Below, piece after piece: positions 17,463 to 25,541 of a DNA stretch of 64,000 nt; position 1 is the first letter of the stretch, and each line of letters opens with the position of its first letter. The stretch spans positions 248,001 through 312,000 of the forward strand of contig JASTVH010000007.1 in the NCBI GenBank assembly GCA_042862465.1, written 5' to 3'. Source of the stretch: JASTVH01 sp042862465 (GTDB lineage: Bacteria > Pseudomonadota > Gammaproteobacteria > Pseudomonadales > Oleiphilaceae). Under the pieces are notes generated by a model. The model was not told the DNA's origin. It was given only the letters and a program-made list of their open reading frames with translations, and searched no databases. A program made the translations under genes and the position numbers.

Positions 17463-19064
17463 TCAGTCCTCGATGGCCCGGCCCTTGAGCGCGAACAGAC
17501 CGCGCGGGCGTTTCTGGATGAAAAGGATGATGAAGACCAGCACCAGCACCTTGGCCAGCACCGCGCCGGCAAAGGGTTCCATGACCTTGTTGGCAATGCC
17601 GAGCGTCATGGCACCGACCAGGGCGCCCCAGAGGTTGCCAACCCCGCCGAACACCACCACCAGGAAGCTGTCGATGATGTACTGCTGGCCCAGATTCGGA
17701 CCGACGTTGGTCAGCTGGCTCAACGCCACCCCGGCGATGCCGGCGATGCCGGAACCCAGGCCAAAGGTGAGCGCGTCCACCCAGCCGGTCTTGATGCCCA
17801 TGGAGCTGGCCATCGGCCGGTTCTGGGTCACCGCCCGCATCTGCAGGCCGAAGAAGGACTTGCGCAGCAGCACCATCAGCGCGAACAACACCACGAAGGC
17901 GAAGATCACGATGTAGAGGCGGTTATAGGTGATGGACAGCGCGCCGTTGACCGCCAGCGCCCCGGACATCCAGTCCGGTGTCTGCACGGACTGGTTGAGG
18001 GGGCCGAAGATGCTGCGCACCGCCTGCTGCAGAATCAGGCTGATCCCGAACGTCGCCAGCAGTGTTTCCAGCGGTCGGCCGTAGAGGTGGCGAATCACCA
18101 GCCGCTCGATGATCACGCCCATCAGGCCGGAGACCAGGAACGCCGCCGGAATGGCCACGAACAGCGAACTGCCGATGTGATTGGGCATCAGTTGCTGGAC
18201 CACGAAGGTGGTGTAGGCCCCCAGCATGATCATCTCACCGTGGGCCATGTTGATGACACCCATCACCCCAAAGGTGATGGCCAGTCCGATCGCCGCCAGC
18301 AGCAGCACGGAACCAAGGCTCACCCCGAAACTGAGGTTTTCCAGGATACCGTTGAAGTCCCGCAGGGATTCGATGTCCGCCAGCGCATCCCGGGCCGCCG
18401 CCTGGACTTTGGCCGACTCATCATTCTTCGCCACCCGCTGCAGGGCCACGCGGACTTCTGATTGCAGGGAGCCACTCAGCCCCTCCACCGCCTTGAGACG
18501 CACGGCGGGGTCATCACTTTCCAGCAGCAGGCGGTTGCGCACCAGCTGCAGCATATCCCGCACATCGTCATCGCTTTCAGCCGCAAGGCGCTCATCAATA
18601 ACCGGGGCCAGTGAGGGATCGGGCTTGTCCAACATCTGTAAGGTGGACTGCAGCCGTACATCGGGATCGTCCGCTGCCAGCTGCATCTTGGCCAGGGTCG
18701 TTCGCAGCATCCCGCGAATACTGTTATTGATCCCGACGCGTCGCACATCCCAGCGCCCGGCCTCACCCAGCTCCTCACCGGTGATGGCATCACGAATGGC
18801 AAAGCCGGAATCGATGTCCTTGGCCAGGACCAATCGCTTGTCGTTGGTCCGGAAATAGAGTGAACCATCCATTAACGCCTGCAGCAGTGGCAGCGCCTCC
18901 GGATCATTACTTTGGGCAATTTTGGAAATGGCCGCCTCTTTGCCGCTAAAACTGCGGTCCGCCAGAGGCTGGGACAGGTCCTTCAGCGTCTCCCCCTGGA
19001 CCAAGGAAAAGGCCATCAATAACAAGAGACCGAGCCACAGCCGGATTTTCGTCATCCTGCGCAT
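17463..19064 (-). CDS. urtB: Urea ABC transporter permease UrtB
   Basis: 533 aa. A signal peptide (LWLGLLLLMAFSLVQG) and an N-terminal periplasmic region of about 200 residues with HEAT-like helical repeats precede a LivH-type permease (about residues 235-525). The permease has GLAITFGVMGVINMAHGEMIMLGAYTTFVV and GIAGIAGVALSQLTNVGPNLGQQYIIDSFLVVVFGGVGNLWG. The long extension is usual in proteobacterial UrtB and is not a fusion artefact. The gene follows urtA by about 100 bp. Confidence 0.95.
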   Translation of the reverse strand: MRRMTKIRLWLGLLLLMAFSLVQGETLKDLSQPLADRSFSGKEAAISKIAQSNDPEALPLLQALMDGSLYFRTNDKRLVLAKDIDSGFAIRDAITGEELGEAGRWDVRRVGINNSIRGMLRTTLAKMQLAADDPDVRLQSTLQMLDKPDPSLAPVIDERLAAESDDDVRDMLQLVRNRLLLESDDPAVRLKAVEGLSGSLQSEVRVALQRVAKNDESAKVQAAARDALADIESLRDFNGILENLSFGVSLGSVLLLAAIGLAITFGVMGVINMAHGEMIMLGAYTTFVVQQLMPNHIGSSLFVAIPAAFLVSGLMGVIIERLVIRHLYGRPLETLLATFGISLILQQAVRSIFGPLNQSVQTPDWMSGALAVNGALSITYNRLYIVIFAFVVLFALMVLLRKSFFGLQMRAVTQNRPMASSMGIKTGWVDALTFGLGSGIAGIAGVALSQLTNVGPNLGQQYIIDSFLVVVFGGVGNLWGALVGAMTLGIANKVMEPFAGAVLAKVLVLVFIILFIQKRPRGLFALKGRAIED

Positions 19065-19166
19065 GGGTTCTTCCTTCAGGTGTGCGGATTCTCGCGTCCG
19101 CTTTGATCGATATGGAAAGCCGAGCCGGGGCCGGCACGAAGCCGGCCCCTAACGTCGTTCAGGCAC

Positions 19167-20465
19167 TTAGTAGTTCTGGCCTGAACACTTGCCGGTCTTG
19201 ACGTTGTAGTTGCCGCACTTGAGCGGTTCACGCCAGTCGGAGATCAGGTTCTTGCTATCCGGCAGATAGTCGGACCAGGCATCGCCAACCACCGTGCCTT
19301 CGGTGCGATCCACAATCTGGAACTGGCCGTCGTCCTGGATCTCGCCGATCAGTACCGGCTTGGTGAGGTGGTGGTTCGGCATCATGGTGGCGTAGCCGCC
19401 GGTCAGGTTGGGCACGGAAACCCCGATCAGCGCATCACGCACCTCGTCCGGATCCTCGGTACCGGCTTTCTGCACCGCCTTGGTCCACATGTTGAAGCCG
19501 ATATAGGTGGCTTCCATCGGGTCGTTGGTCACGCGCGAGCCATCCTTGATGTACTTGTGCCAGGCGTCCACGAACTCGGCGTTTTCCTGGGTGTAAGCAC
19601 TCATGAAGTAGTTCCAGGCCGCCATGTGACCCACCAGCGGTGCCGTGTCGATCCCGGACAGTTCCTGCTCACCCACGGAGAAGGCGATCACCGGAATGTC
19701 GTCCGCCTCGATGCCCTGGTTGGCCAGTTCCTTGTAGAACGGCACGTTGGCATCGCCATTGATGGTGGAGACCACGGCCGTTTTCTTGCCGGCCGAGCCG
19801 AATTCCTTGATGTCGGACACGATGGTCTGCCAGTCGGAGTGACCAAACGGCGTGTAGTTGATCATGATGTCGCTTTCGGCCACGCCCTTGGACTGCAGGT
19901 AGGCGTTGAGGATCTTGTTGGTGGTGCGCGGGTAGACATAGTCGGTACCAGCCAACACAAAGCGTTCAACACCCAGTTCGTCCATCAGGTAATCCACGGC
20001 GGGAATTGCCTGCTGGTTGGGCGCTGCGCCGGTGTAGAAGACGTTTTCCGAAGACTCTTCACCTTCGTACTGGACCGGATAGAACAGCAGGCCATCCAGC
20101 TCCTCCACCACGGGCAGAACCGATTTACGCGAGACCGAGGTCCAGCAGCCGAAGATCACATCGACACCTTCCTTTTCCAGCAGTTCGCGGGTTTTCTCCG
20201 CAAACAGCGGCCAGTTGGAGGCCGGATCGACCACTACGGGCTCGAGCTTCTTGCCCAGCAGACCGCCTTTCTCGTTCTGCTGCTCGATCATCATCAGCAC
20301 GGTGTCTTTGAGGGTGGACTCGGAAATGGCCATGGTGCCGGACAGTGAGTGCAGGACGCCGACCTTGATGGTGTCGTCCGCAGCCATGCCGTGCATGGAA
20401 ATGGATAGCGCCAGCGCGGATACGCCCAGTTTCAGGCTGTTCTTGACGTTTTTTGAGCGGTTCAT
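19167..20465 (-). CDS. urtA: Urea ABC transporter substrate-binding protein UrtA
   Basis: 432 aa from the ATG at 20465, preceded by AAGGAACAAAGG; an in-frame extension upstream has no ribosome site and would mask the signal peptide. The Sec signal (LKLGVSALALSISMHGMAA) is followed by a Peripla_BP_5 fold: DTIKVGVLHSLSGTMAISESTLKD, FGCWTSVSRKSVLPVVEEL, LFYPVQYEGEESS and the TDYVYPRTTNKI block typical of UrtA rather than amide-binding FmdD. It captures urea in the periplasm for UrtBCDE. First gene of the leftward operon, with a sigma54-type promoter about 50 bp upstream. Confidence 0.96.
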   Translation of the reverse strand: MNRSKNVKNSLKLGVSALALSISMHGMAADDTIKVGVLHSLSGTMAISESTLKDTVLMMIEQQNEKGGLLGKKLEPVVVDPASNWPLFAEKTRELLEKEGVDVIFGCWTSVSRKSVLPVVEELDGLLFYPVQYEGEESSENVFYTGAAPNQQAIPAVDYLMDELGVERFVLAGTDYVYPRTTNKILNAYLQSKGVAESDIMINYTPFGHSDWQTIVSDIKEFGSAGKKTAVVSTINGDANVPFYKELANQGIEADDIPVIAFSVGEQELSGIDTAPLVGHMAAWNYFMSAYTQENAEFVDAWHKYIKDGSRVTNDPMEATYIGFNMWTKAVQKAGTEDPDEVRDALIGVSVPNLTGGYATMMPNHHLTKPVLIGEIQDDGQFQIVDRTEGTVVGDAWSDYLPDSKNLISDWREPLKCGNYNVKTGKCSGQNY

Positions 20466-20514
20466 CCTTTGTTCCTTTCTTCGAGGGTGAGTGAGAAGAA
20501 CACTCCCGGGGCGT

Positions 20515-20530
20515 TGCATCCACCGTTCCA
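20515..20530 (-). promoter_or_regulatory. Candidate sigma54 (-24/-12) promoter of urtA
   Basis: On the minus strand the sequence is TGGAACGGTGGATGCA, against the consensus TGGCAC-N5-TTGCA. The invariant GG and GC are present at the correct 10-nt spacing and two other positions differ. Transcription would start near 20504, about 39 nt before the urtA ATG. Support comes from the NtrC-type sites about 150-200 bp upstream. Confidence 0.55.
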
Positions 20531-20673
20531 CTCCCAGAAAAAAACACCGCTTATCATCCGTTTACACTGAGAAAGGCCGTGAATAGGCACCCAAATGAAG
20601 CGAGGCGACGCACCAATAACGCACCCGCACAATTTCGGCCGCGCCATATTGGGTCGCCTTTGAAGACAGGTAC

Positions 20674-20721
20674 TGCACCATTAAGGCGCAACGCCCTAAC
20701 CCCTGCGCACCATGGCTGTGC
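20674..20721. promoter_or_regulatory. Two NtrC-type enhancer sites
   Basis: Site 1, TGCACCATTAAGGCGCA (20674-20690), has one mismatch to the NtrC dyad TGCACC-N5-GGTGCA. Site 2 (20707-20721) is a perfect GCAC-N7-GTGC. Their centres are about 32 bp apart, roughly three helical turns, so two NtrC dimers could lie on the same face. They sit between the urtA and ureD promoters and could serve both. Confidence 0.65.
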
Positions 20722-20799
20722 GGTTGTAGCGACTTCCGTCGGGCACCACCCCCGCCTCCTGCGACCACTCCCCCCGCAAACAGAGGCTTTGGGCGCTGC

Positions 20800-20815
20800 T
20801 GGCACGTCCTTCGCA
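20800..20815 (+). promoter_or_regulatory. Sigma54 (-24/-12) promoter of the ureD operon
   Basis: TGGCACGTCCTTCGCA matches TGGCAC-N5-TTGCA with one mismatch (TCGCA) and correct GG-N10-GC spacing. The predicted start near 20826 lies about 25 nt before the ureD ATG. NtrC-type sites are centred about 95-130 bp upstream, a usual enhancer distance. Confidence 0.75.
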
Positions 20816-20850
20816 ATAGCTATCAACAAACCCGAAATCTGGCCCCTGGG

Positions 20851-21726
20851 ATGCACCGAATGCAGTCACCGCAAATAATCGATTCGCCGATTCGGCACTG
20901 GAAAGCCCAGCTGAATCTGCAGCTGACAGCGTTGGACGGACGCACCCGGCTGACCGGCAATCGCCACCAGGGCCCCTTAAGGGTGCAGCGCCCGTTTCAC
21001 CCTGAAGCCAACGGCTGCTGCCACATCTATTTGCTGCATCCGCCCGGCGGGCTGGTCTCTGGTGATGATGTGGGCATCGATGTGGAGACCGGACCGGCTG
21101 CCCATGGCCTCCTGACCACGCCCTCTTCCGGCAAGGTCTACCGGGGCGCGCCGACCGGTGAGTGGCAGCACCAGACCACCCGACTGCGGCTCGGCGCCGG
21201 GGCACAACTGGAGTGGCTGCCGCAGGACACCATCGTGTTTGACGGCGCCAGGGTGGCCCTGGATCTGCAAGTGGATCTGCAAGCCGACAGCCGCTTTATC
21301 GGCTGGGAGATGGTCTGCCTCGGCCGACCGGCGGGGGGCTTCCCTTTCCGATCCGGATCGGTGGTGCAGACCCTGCGGATCATGCGCGACGGCCACCCGC
21401 TGCTGATCGAGCGTATGCCGCTGGAAGGCGGCGCAGACGCCATGACCGCCCCCTGGGGACTCGATGACCATGGGGTCTTCACGACCCTGATCGCGCAGCT
21501 GGATCACCTCGGCGAGGCCGATCGCGATCAGCTGCTGCGGGACACCCGTGCCGAACTGGAACCGCTCCCCCGGGCCGGTGCCACCATCACCCGGGAGCTG
21601 CTGCTGGTGCGGGCCCTGGCCAGCGATGCCCAGCAGGTCCGCACCACACTGCAAACACTCTGGGTCCGGATGCGCCCCGCCGTCATCGGCGCCGCACCCT
21701 GCCCACCCCGAATCTGGACGACCTGA
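20851..21726 (+). CDS. ureD: Urease accessory protein UreD
   Basis: 291 aa. UreD (UreH) is the scaffold that binds apo-urease and forms the UreDFG activation complex delivering nickel. Recognisable blocks: GPLRVQRPFHPEANGCCHIYLLHPPGGLVSGDDVGIDV, TTPSSGKVYR, LEWLPQDTIVFDGA, and GWEMVCLGRPAGGFPF. ATG 20851 and ATG 20860 are both possible starts; neither has a strong ribosome site. The gene starts about 25 nt after a predicted sigma54 transcription start and is divergent from urtA. It leads ureDABCEFG. Confidence 0.95.
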   Translation: MHRMQSPQIIDSPIRHWKAQLNLQLTALDGRTRLTGNRHQGPLRVQRPFHPEANGCCHIYLLHPPGGLVSGDDVGIDVETGPAAHGLLTTPSSGKVYRGAPTGEWQHQTTRLRLGAGAQLEWLPQDTIVFDGARVALDLQVDLQADSRFIGWEMVCLGRPAGGFPFRSGSVVQTLRIMRDGHPLLIERMPLEGGADAMTAPWGLDDHGVFTTLIAQLDHLGEADRDQLLRDTRAELEPLPRAGATITRELLLVRALASDAQQVRTTLQTLWVRMRPAVIGAAPCPPRIWTT

Positions 21727-21741
21727 ACAAAGGACACCCCG

Positions 21742-22044
21742 ATGGAGCTGACGCCCCGCGAAAAAGACAAGATGCTGATCTTCACCGCCGGCCTGGTCGC
21801 CGAACGGCGCCTGGACCGGGGGCTGAAGCTCAATCACCCGGAAGCCACCGCCTACATCTCCGCGGCTCTGCTGGAAGGGGCCCGGGACGGACGCAGCGTC
21901 GCCGACCTGATGGACTACGGCCGCACCCTGCTCAGCCGCGACCAGGTGATGGAAGGCGTGCCGGAGATGATTCCGGAGGTGCAGGTGGAGGCCACATTCC
22001 CGGACGGGACCAAGTTGGTGACGGTGCATGAGCCAATTCCGTAG
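21742..22044 (+). CDS. ureA: Urease gamma subunit
   Basis: 100 aa, the standard length of the small gamma subunit. It begins MELTPREKDKMLIFTAGLVAERRLDRGLKLNHPEA and contains the AYISAALLEGARDGRSVADLM block and VEATFPDGTKLVTVHEPI at the C-terminus, all family signatures. It is part of the (UreABC)3 holoenzyme that hydrolyses urea to ammonia and carbamate in the cytosol. It starts 15 nt after ureD. Confidence 0.98.
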   Translation: MELTPREKDKMLIFTAGLVAERRLDRGLKLNHPEATAYISAALLEGARDGRSVADLMDYGRTLLSRDQVMEGVPEMIPEVQVEATFPDGTKLVTVHEPIP

Positions 22045-22072
22045 GGCAAACAATCAAAACAAGGAGCCACCC

Positions 22073-22378
22073 ATGATCCCCGGAGAAATCCAAGTCGCCC
22101 CCGGCGATGTGACACTGAACGAAGGGTTGGAAACCCGCTCCCTGGACGTGGCCAACACCGGTGACCGTCCGATTCAGGTGGGCTCCCATTACCACTTCGC
22201 CGAAACCAATCCGGCGCTGGATTTTGATCGCGCCAAGGCCCGCGGTTTCCGGCTCAACATCCCGGCCGGCACCGCGGTACGTTTCGAACCCGGCCAAACG
22301 CGGACGGTGGAGGTGGTGGCGTATGCCGGAGAACGCACCGTTTACGGTTTCAGAGGCGAAGTCATGGGGAAAGTTTGA
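22073..22378 (+). CDS. ureB: Urease beta subunit
   Basis: 101 aa, starting MIPGEIQVAPGDVTLNEG after an AAGGAG site. Contains NTGDRPIQVGSHYHFAETNPALDFDRAKARGFRLNIPAGTAVRFEPG, the beta-subunit core that packs over the UreC active site. It lies 28 nt after ureA. A palindromic repeat separates it from ureC. Confidence 0.98.
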   Translation: MIPGEIQVAPGDVTLNEGLETRSLDVANTGDRPIQVGSHYHFAETNPALDFDRAKARGFRLNIPAGTAVRFEPGQTRTVEVVAYAGERTVYGFRGEVMGKV

Positions 22379-22379
22379 G

Positions 22380-22521
22380 TTTAGGACGTTAGACGTTGGA
22401 CGTCTGACGTCGAAAAAAACACGCAATCTGGTGACAGCCTTTTAAGCAGGGCGCCGGACAACCCAGTGAGCACGGTGCCTGCTCAAAAAACATGAAACGT
22501 CAGACGTCCTACGTCCAACGC
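22380..22521. repeat. Palindromic repeat in the ureB-ureC gap
   Basis: The gap contains nested inverted repeats: ACGTCTGACGT (22400-22410) pairs with ACGTCAGACGT (22497-22507). Inside them AGCAGGGCGCCG (near 22445) pairs almost fully with CGGTGCCTGCT (near 22473). The outer arms are built from units like GTTGGACGT, related to the TTGGACG array at 10159. The whole could fold as one long hairpin inside the polycistronic ure transcript. Confidence 0.8.
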
Positions 22522-22542
22522 GTTCGAAGCAAGGAACAAACT

Positions 22543-24246
22543 ATGACAACCATAACCCGCCAAACCGCCGCCGACATGTTCGGCCCCAGCGTCGGCGATC
22601 GCGTGCGCCTTGGGGACACTGAGCTGTGGATCTCGCCGGAGCAGGATTTTGCCTCCCCTGGCAATGAGGTGAAGTTTGGCGGCGGCAAGGTGATCCGGGA
22701 CGGGATGGGCCAGAGTCAGCGTCCGACCGCCGAAACCGCGGACACGGTCATCACCAACGCCGTGATTCTCGACCATTGGGGCGTGGTGAAGGGTGACATC
22801 GGCATCAAGGACGGACGCATCCAGCGTATCGGCAAGGCCGGCAACCCGGATATTCAGGACGGCGTCGATATCGTGATTGGCCCGGGCACCGAGGTGATCG
22901 CCGGAGAGGGGCTGATCGCCACGGCCGGCGGCATCGACGCGCACATTCATTTCATCTGCCCGCAGCAGATCGAAGAGGCATTGATGTCCGGCGTCACCAC
23001 CATGCTCGGTGGCGGCACCGGCCCGGCCACCGGCACCAACGCCACCACCTGCACCCCCGGGCCCTGGCACATCGCCCGCATGCTGCAGGCCGCCGAAGCC
23101 TTCCCCATGAATCTGGGCTTTCTGGGCAAGGGCAATGCCAGCCTGCCGGAAGCGCTCAACGAGCAGCTGGAAGCCGGCGCCATGGGGCTCAAGCTGCATG
23201 AGGACTGGGGCACCACCCCGGCGGCGATTGACAACTGCCTCACCGTGGCGGAACAGCATGACGTGCAGGTGGCCATCCACACCGACACCCTGAATGAATC
23301 CGGTTTCGTGGAGGACACCCTGGCCGCCTTCAAGGACCGGGTGATCCACACCTATCACACCGAAGGGGCCGGCGGCGGTCACGCGCCGGATATCATCCGC
23401 GCCGCCGGCTACGCCAATGTCCTGCCCTCCTCCACCAATCCGACCCGTCCCTACACCGTCAACACCGTGGACGAACACCTGGACATGCTGATGGTCTGCC
23501 ACCACCTGGACCCGGCCATTCCCGAGGACGTGGCCTTTGCCGACTCACGCATCCGCAAGGAAACCATCGCCGCCGAGGACATCCTGCACGACCTCGGGGC
23601 TTTCAGCATGATCGCATCAGACTCCCAGGCCATGGGCCGGGTGGGCGAAGTCATCACCCGCACCTGGCAGACCGCCCACAAGATGAAGGTGCAGCGCGGT
23701 ACCCTCGATGGTGACAGCGCGGCCAACGACAACCTGCGGGCCCGGCGCTACGTCGCCAAATACACCATCAACCCGGCCATTGCCCACGGCATCGCCCATG
23801 AAGTGGGTTCCCTGGAGCCGGGCAAGCTGGCCGATATCGTGCTGTGGAACCCGGCCTTTTTCGGCGCCAAGCCCAAGCTGATCCTCAAGGGTGGGGCCAT
23901 CGCCGCCGCGCCGATGGGCGACCCCAATGCCTCGATACCCACACCCCAGCCGGTCCACTACCGCCCCATGTTCGCAGCCTACGGCCCGGCGCGGCAGGCG
24001 ACCCGCGTCACCTTTGTCAGCCAGGCCTACCTGAAGAAGGGCGATCCGGCGGCCCTGGGTCTTCAATCGAATCTGGTGGCCTGCCGCAACACCCGCAGCA
24101 TTCGCAAGAAGGACATGATCCTCAACGACTGGCAGCCGACGATCGAGGTGGACCCGCAGACCTACGAGGTGCGGGCCGATGGGGAGCTGTTGGTATGCGA
24201 GCCGGCGGACGTATTGCCGTTGGCTCAGCGGTATTTTCTCTTTTAA
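22543..24246 (+). CDS. ureC: Urease alpha (catalytic) subunit
   Basis: 567 aa from the ATG at 22543, the family length; an in-frame ATG at 22492 lies inside the repeat and adds a non-homologous leader. All nickel and catalytic elements are visible: AHIHFICPQQ (two Ni-binding His), GLKLHEDWG (carbamylated Lys), HTDTLNESG, HTYHTEGAGGGHAPD, VCHHLD (flap His) and SDSQAMGRVGE (Ni-binding Asp). No active-site residue is missing, so an active enzyme is expected once UreEFG load nickel. Confidence 0.98.
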   Translation: MTTITRQTAADMFGPSVGDRVRLGDTELWISPEQDFASPGNEVKFGGGKVIRDGMGQSQRPTAETADTVITNAVILDHWGVVKGDIGIKDGRIQRIGKAGNPDIQDGVDIVIGPGTEVIAGEGLIATAGGIDAHIHFICPQQIEEALMSGVTTMLGGGTGPATGTNATTCTPGPWHIARMLQAAEAFPMNLGFLGKGNASLPEALNEQLEAGAMGLKLHEDWGTTPAAIDNCLTVAEQHDVQVAIHTDTLNESGFVEDTLAAFKDRVIHTYHTEGAGGGHAPDIIRAAGYANVLPSSTNPTRPYTVNTVDEHLDMLMVCHHLDPAIPEDVAFADSRIRKETIAAEDILHDLGAFSMIASDSQAMGRVGEVITRTWQTAHKMKVQRGTLDGDSAANDNLRARRYVAKYTINPAIAHGIAHEVGSLEPGKLADIVLWNPAFFGAKPKLILKGGAIAAAPMGDPNASIPTPQPVHYRPMFAAYGPARQATRVTFVSQAYLKKGDPAALGLQSNLVACRNTRSIRKKDMILNDWQPTIEVDPQTYEVRADGELLVCEPADVLPLAQRYFLF

Positions 24247-24283
24247 GCGCGATTGAGGTCGGACACTCCAAAGGAGGCAACAC

Positions 24284-24730
24284 ATGTACGAACTGATCGA
24301 AAAAGTCACAGAACCCGTCGCCAAGGTGACCGACGAACTGCACCTGAGCTACGACGACCGCAAGCGCGGGCGTCTGAAGGCGATCACGCTGTCCGGTCAG
24401 AAAGCCGGCCTGTTCCTGGAACGCGGCCACGTGCTCTCCAGCGGCGACCGTCTGCGCGCCCGCAGCGGCGAAGTGATTGCGGTGGTCTCGGCCCCCGAGC
24501 CGGTGGTTACAGGTTACTGCGACGACCTGCTGGAACTGGCCCGGGCCTGCTACCACCTGGGCAACCGCCACGTGCCGCTGCAGATTGGCGATGGCTGGGT
24601 CCGCATCCAGCCGGACCACGTGCTGGAAGGCCTGATGCATCACCTGGGGATGCGCACCCAGCACGAGGATGCCCCCTTTGAACCCGAGAACGGCGCCTAC
24701 CATGGCCTCGGACACGGCCATGCCCACTGA
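24284..24730 (+). CDS. ureE: Urease nickel metallochaperone UreE
   Basis: 148 aa. N-terminal peptide-binding domain (LSYDDRKRGRLKA, LFLERGHVLSSGDRL) followed by the metal-binding domain with YHLGNRHVPLQI (conserved Ni-binding His) and DHVLEGLMHHLGM. A short His-rich tail (HGLGHGHAH) adds nickel-binding capacity, less than the ten-His tail of Klebsiella UreE. It donates nickel to UreG. An AAAGGAGG site precedes the ATG. Confidence 0.97.
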   Translation: MYELIEKVTEPVAKVTDELHLSYDDRKRGRLKAITLSGQKAGLFLERGHVLSSGDRLRARSGEVIAVVSAPEPVVTGYCDDLLELARACYHLGNRHVPLQIGDGWVRIQPDHVLEGLMHHLGMRTQHEDAPFEPENGAYHGLGHGHAH

Positions 24731-25391
24731 GGATATGGCCCAGCTCCAGCTGCTGCGACTGGTCAGCCCCGCACTGCCCATCGGTGCCTTTGCCTGGTCT
24801 CAGGGGCTGGAAACCGGGATCGAAGAGGGCTGGCTGGTGGATGTGGCCAGCCTCGAAAGCTGGCTCTCCGGCCTGATGCTCAACAGCCTGGCGTATCAGG
24901 ACCTGGCCTACCTGCAACGCCTGCGCGCGGCTATGGCGGGGAACCCAGAAACCGTTACCGACTGGAACCGCCAACTGTTGGCCAGCCGCGAGACGCGGGA
25001 ACTCTACGAGGAAGACAGTCAGCTGGGAGAAGCCTTGTGGCGGCTGCTGCACAAGCTGGACGGCGTGGCCCGGCCGGTGGCGGCCAACGAACCGATCAGC
25101 CTGGTGACCGGCTTCGCGCTGGCCGCGCACCACTGGGACATTGCCTGGCGACCATTGGCGCTGGGTTTTCTCTGGGCCTGGGCGGAAAATCTGGTAACCG
25201 CGGCCACCAAGGCGGTGCCGCTTGGACAGACCGACGCGCAGCGGGTGCTGGGCAACCTGATTCCGAAGATGAATCAGGCCGTGGATCGGGCCGAGCGCGT
25301 GGAGGAGGACCGGATCGGCGCTTCTTTCCCGGGATTTGCCATCGCCAGCGCAAGACACGAAATCCAGTACTCCCGCCTGTTTCGATCATAA
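24720..25391 (+). CDS. ureF: Urease accessory protein UreF
   Basis: 223 aa from ATG 24720, overlapping the ureE end by 11 bp. ATG 24702 and ATG 24735 are in-frame alternatives and the exact start is uncertain. Family blocks: LLRLVSPALPIGAFAWSQGLETGIEEGWL at the N-terminus, then LGQTDAQRVLGNLIPKMNQAV and the C-terminal SARHEIQYSRLFRS. It bridges UreD and UreG and acts as a checkpoint for GTP-dependent nickel insertion. The overlap with ureE implies coupled translation. Confidence 0.95.
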   Translation: MPTEDMAQLQLLRLVSPALPIGAFAWSQGLETGIEEGWLVDVASLESWLSGLMLNSLAYQDLAYLQRLRAAMAGNPETVTDWNRQLLASRETRELYEEDSQLGEALWRLLHKLDGVARPVAANEPISLVTGFALAAHHWDIAWRPLALGFLWAWAENLVTAATKAVPLGQTDAQRVLGNLIPKMNQAVDRAERVEEDRIGASFPGFAIASARHEIQYSRLFRS

Positions 25392-25395
25392 GGCG

Positions 25396-25476
25396 GTAGG
25401 TTGGGCTGACGAAGGAAGCTCAACAAAGAGGAAAGTTCGGCTCCGTGTTGGGCTTCGCAAGCTCAGCCCAACCTAC
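25396..25476. repeat. Palindromic intergenic repeat between ureF and ureG
   Basis: Perfect 14-bp inverted repeats GTAGGTTGGGCTGA and TCAGCCCAACCTAC bound an 81-bp element, with further imperfect pairing inside (GAAGCTCAACA-like and TGTTGGGCTTCGC). This GTAGGTTGGGC-type repeat is, from general knowledge, scattered in many proteobacterial genomes. It begins a few bases after the ureF stop and leaves 65 bp before ureG. Confidence 0.88.
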
Positions 25477-25541
25477 GTATTCATGCTTTCTAGCTCCTCG
25501 CCCTGTTGAAGGGCGGGGATGACAATCACCAGGAGAACAAC

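Noticed and set aside
17463..19064. UrtB long N-terminus as a gene fusion
   Set aside because: An N-terminal extension of this size is normal for proteobacterial UrtB.
19368..20348. Rightward 326-codon frame over urtA
   Set aside because: Antisense to urtA, which has a signal peptide and binding-protein fold.
22483..23505. Leftward 340-codon frame inside ureC
   Set aside because: ureC contains all urease active-site motifs on the other strand.
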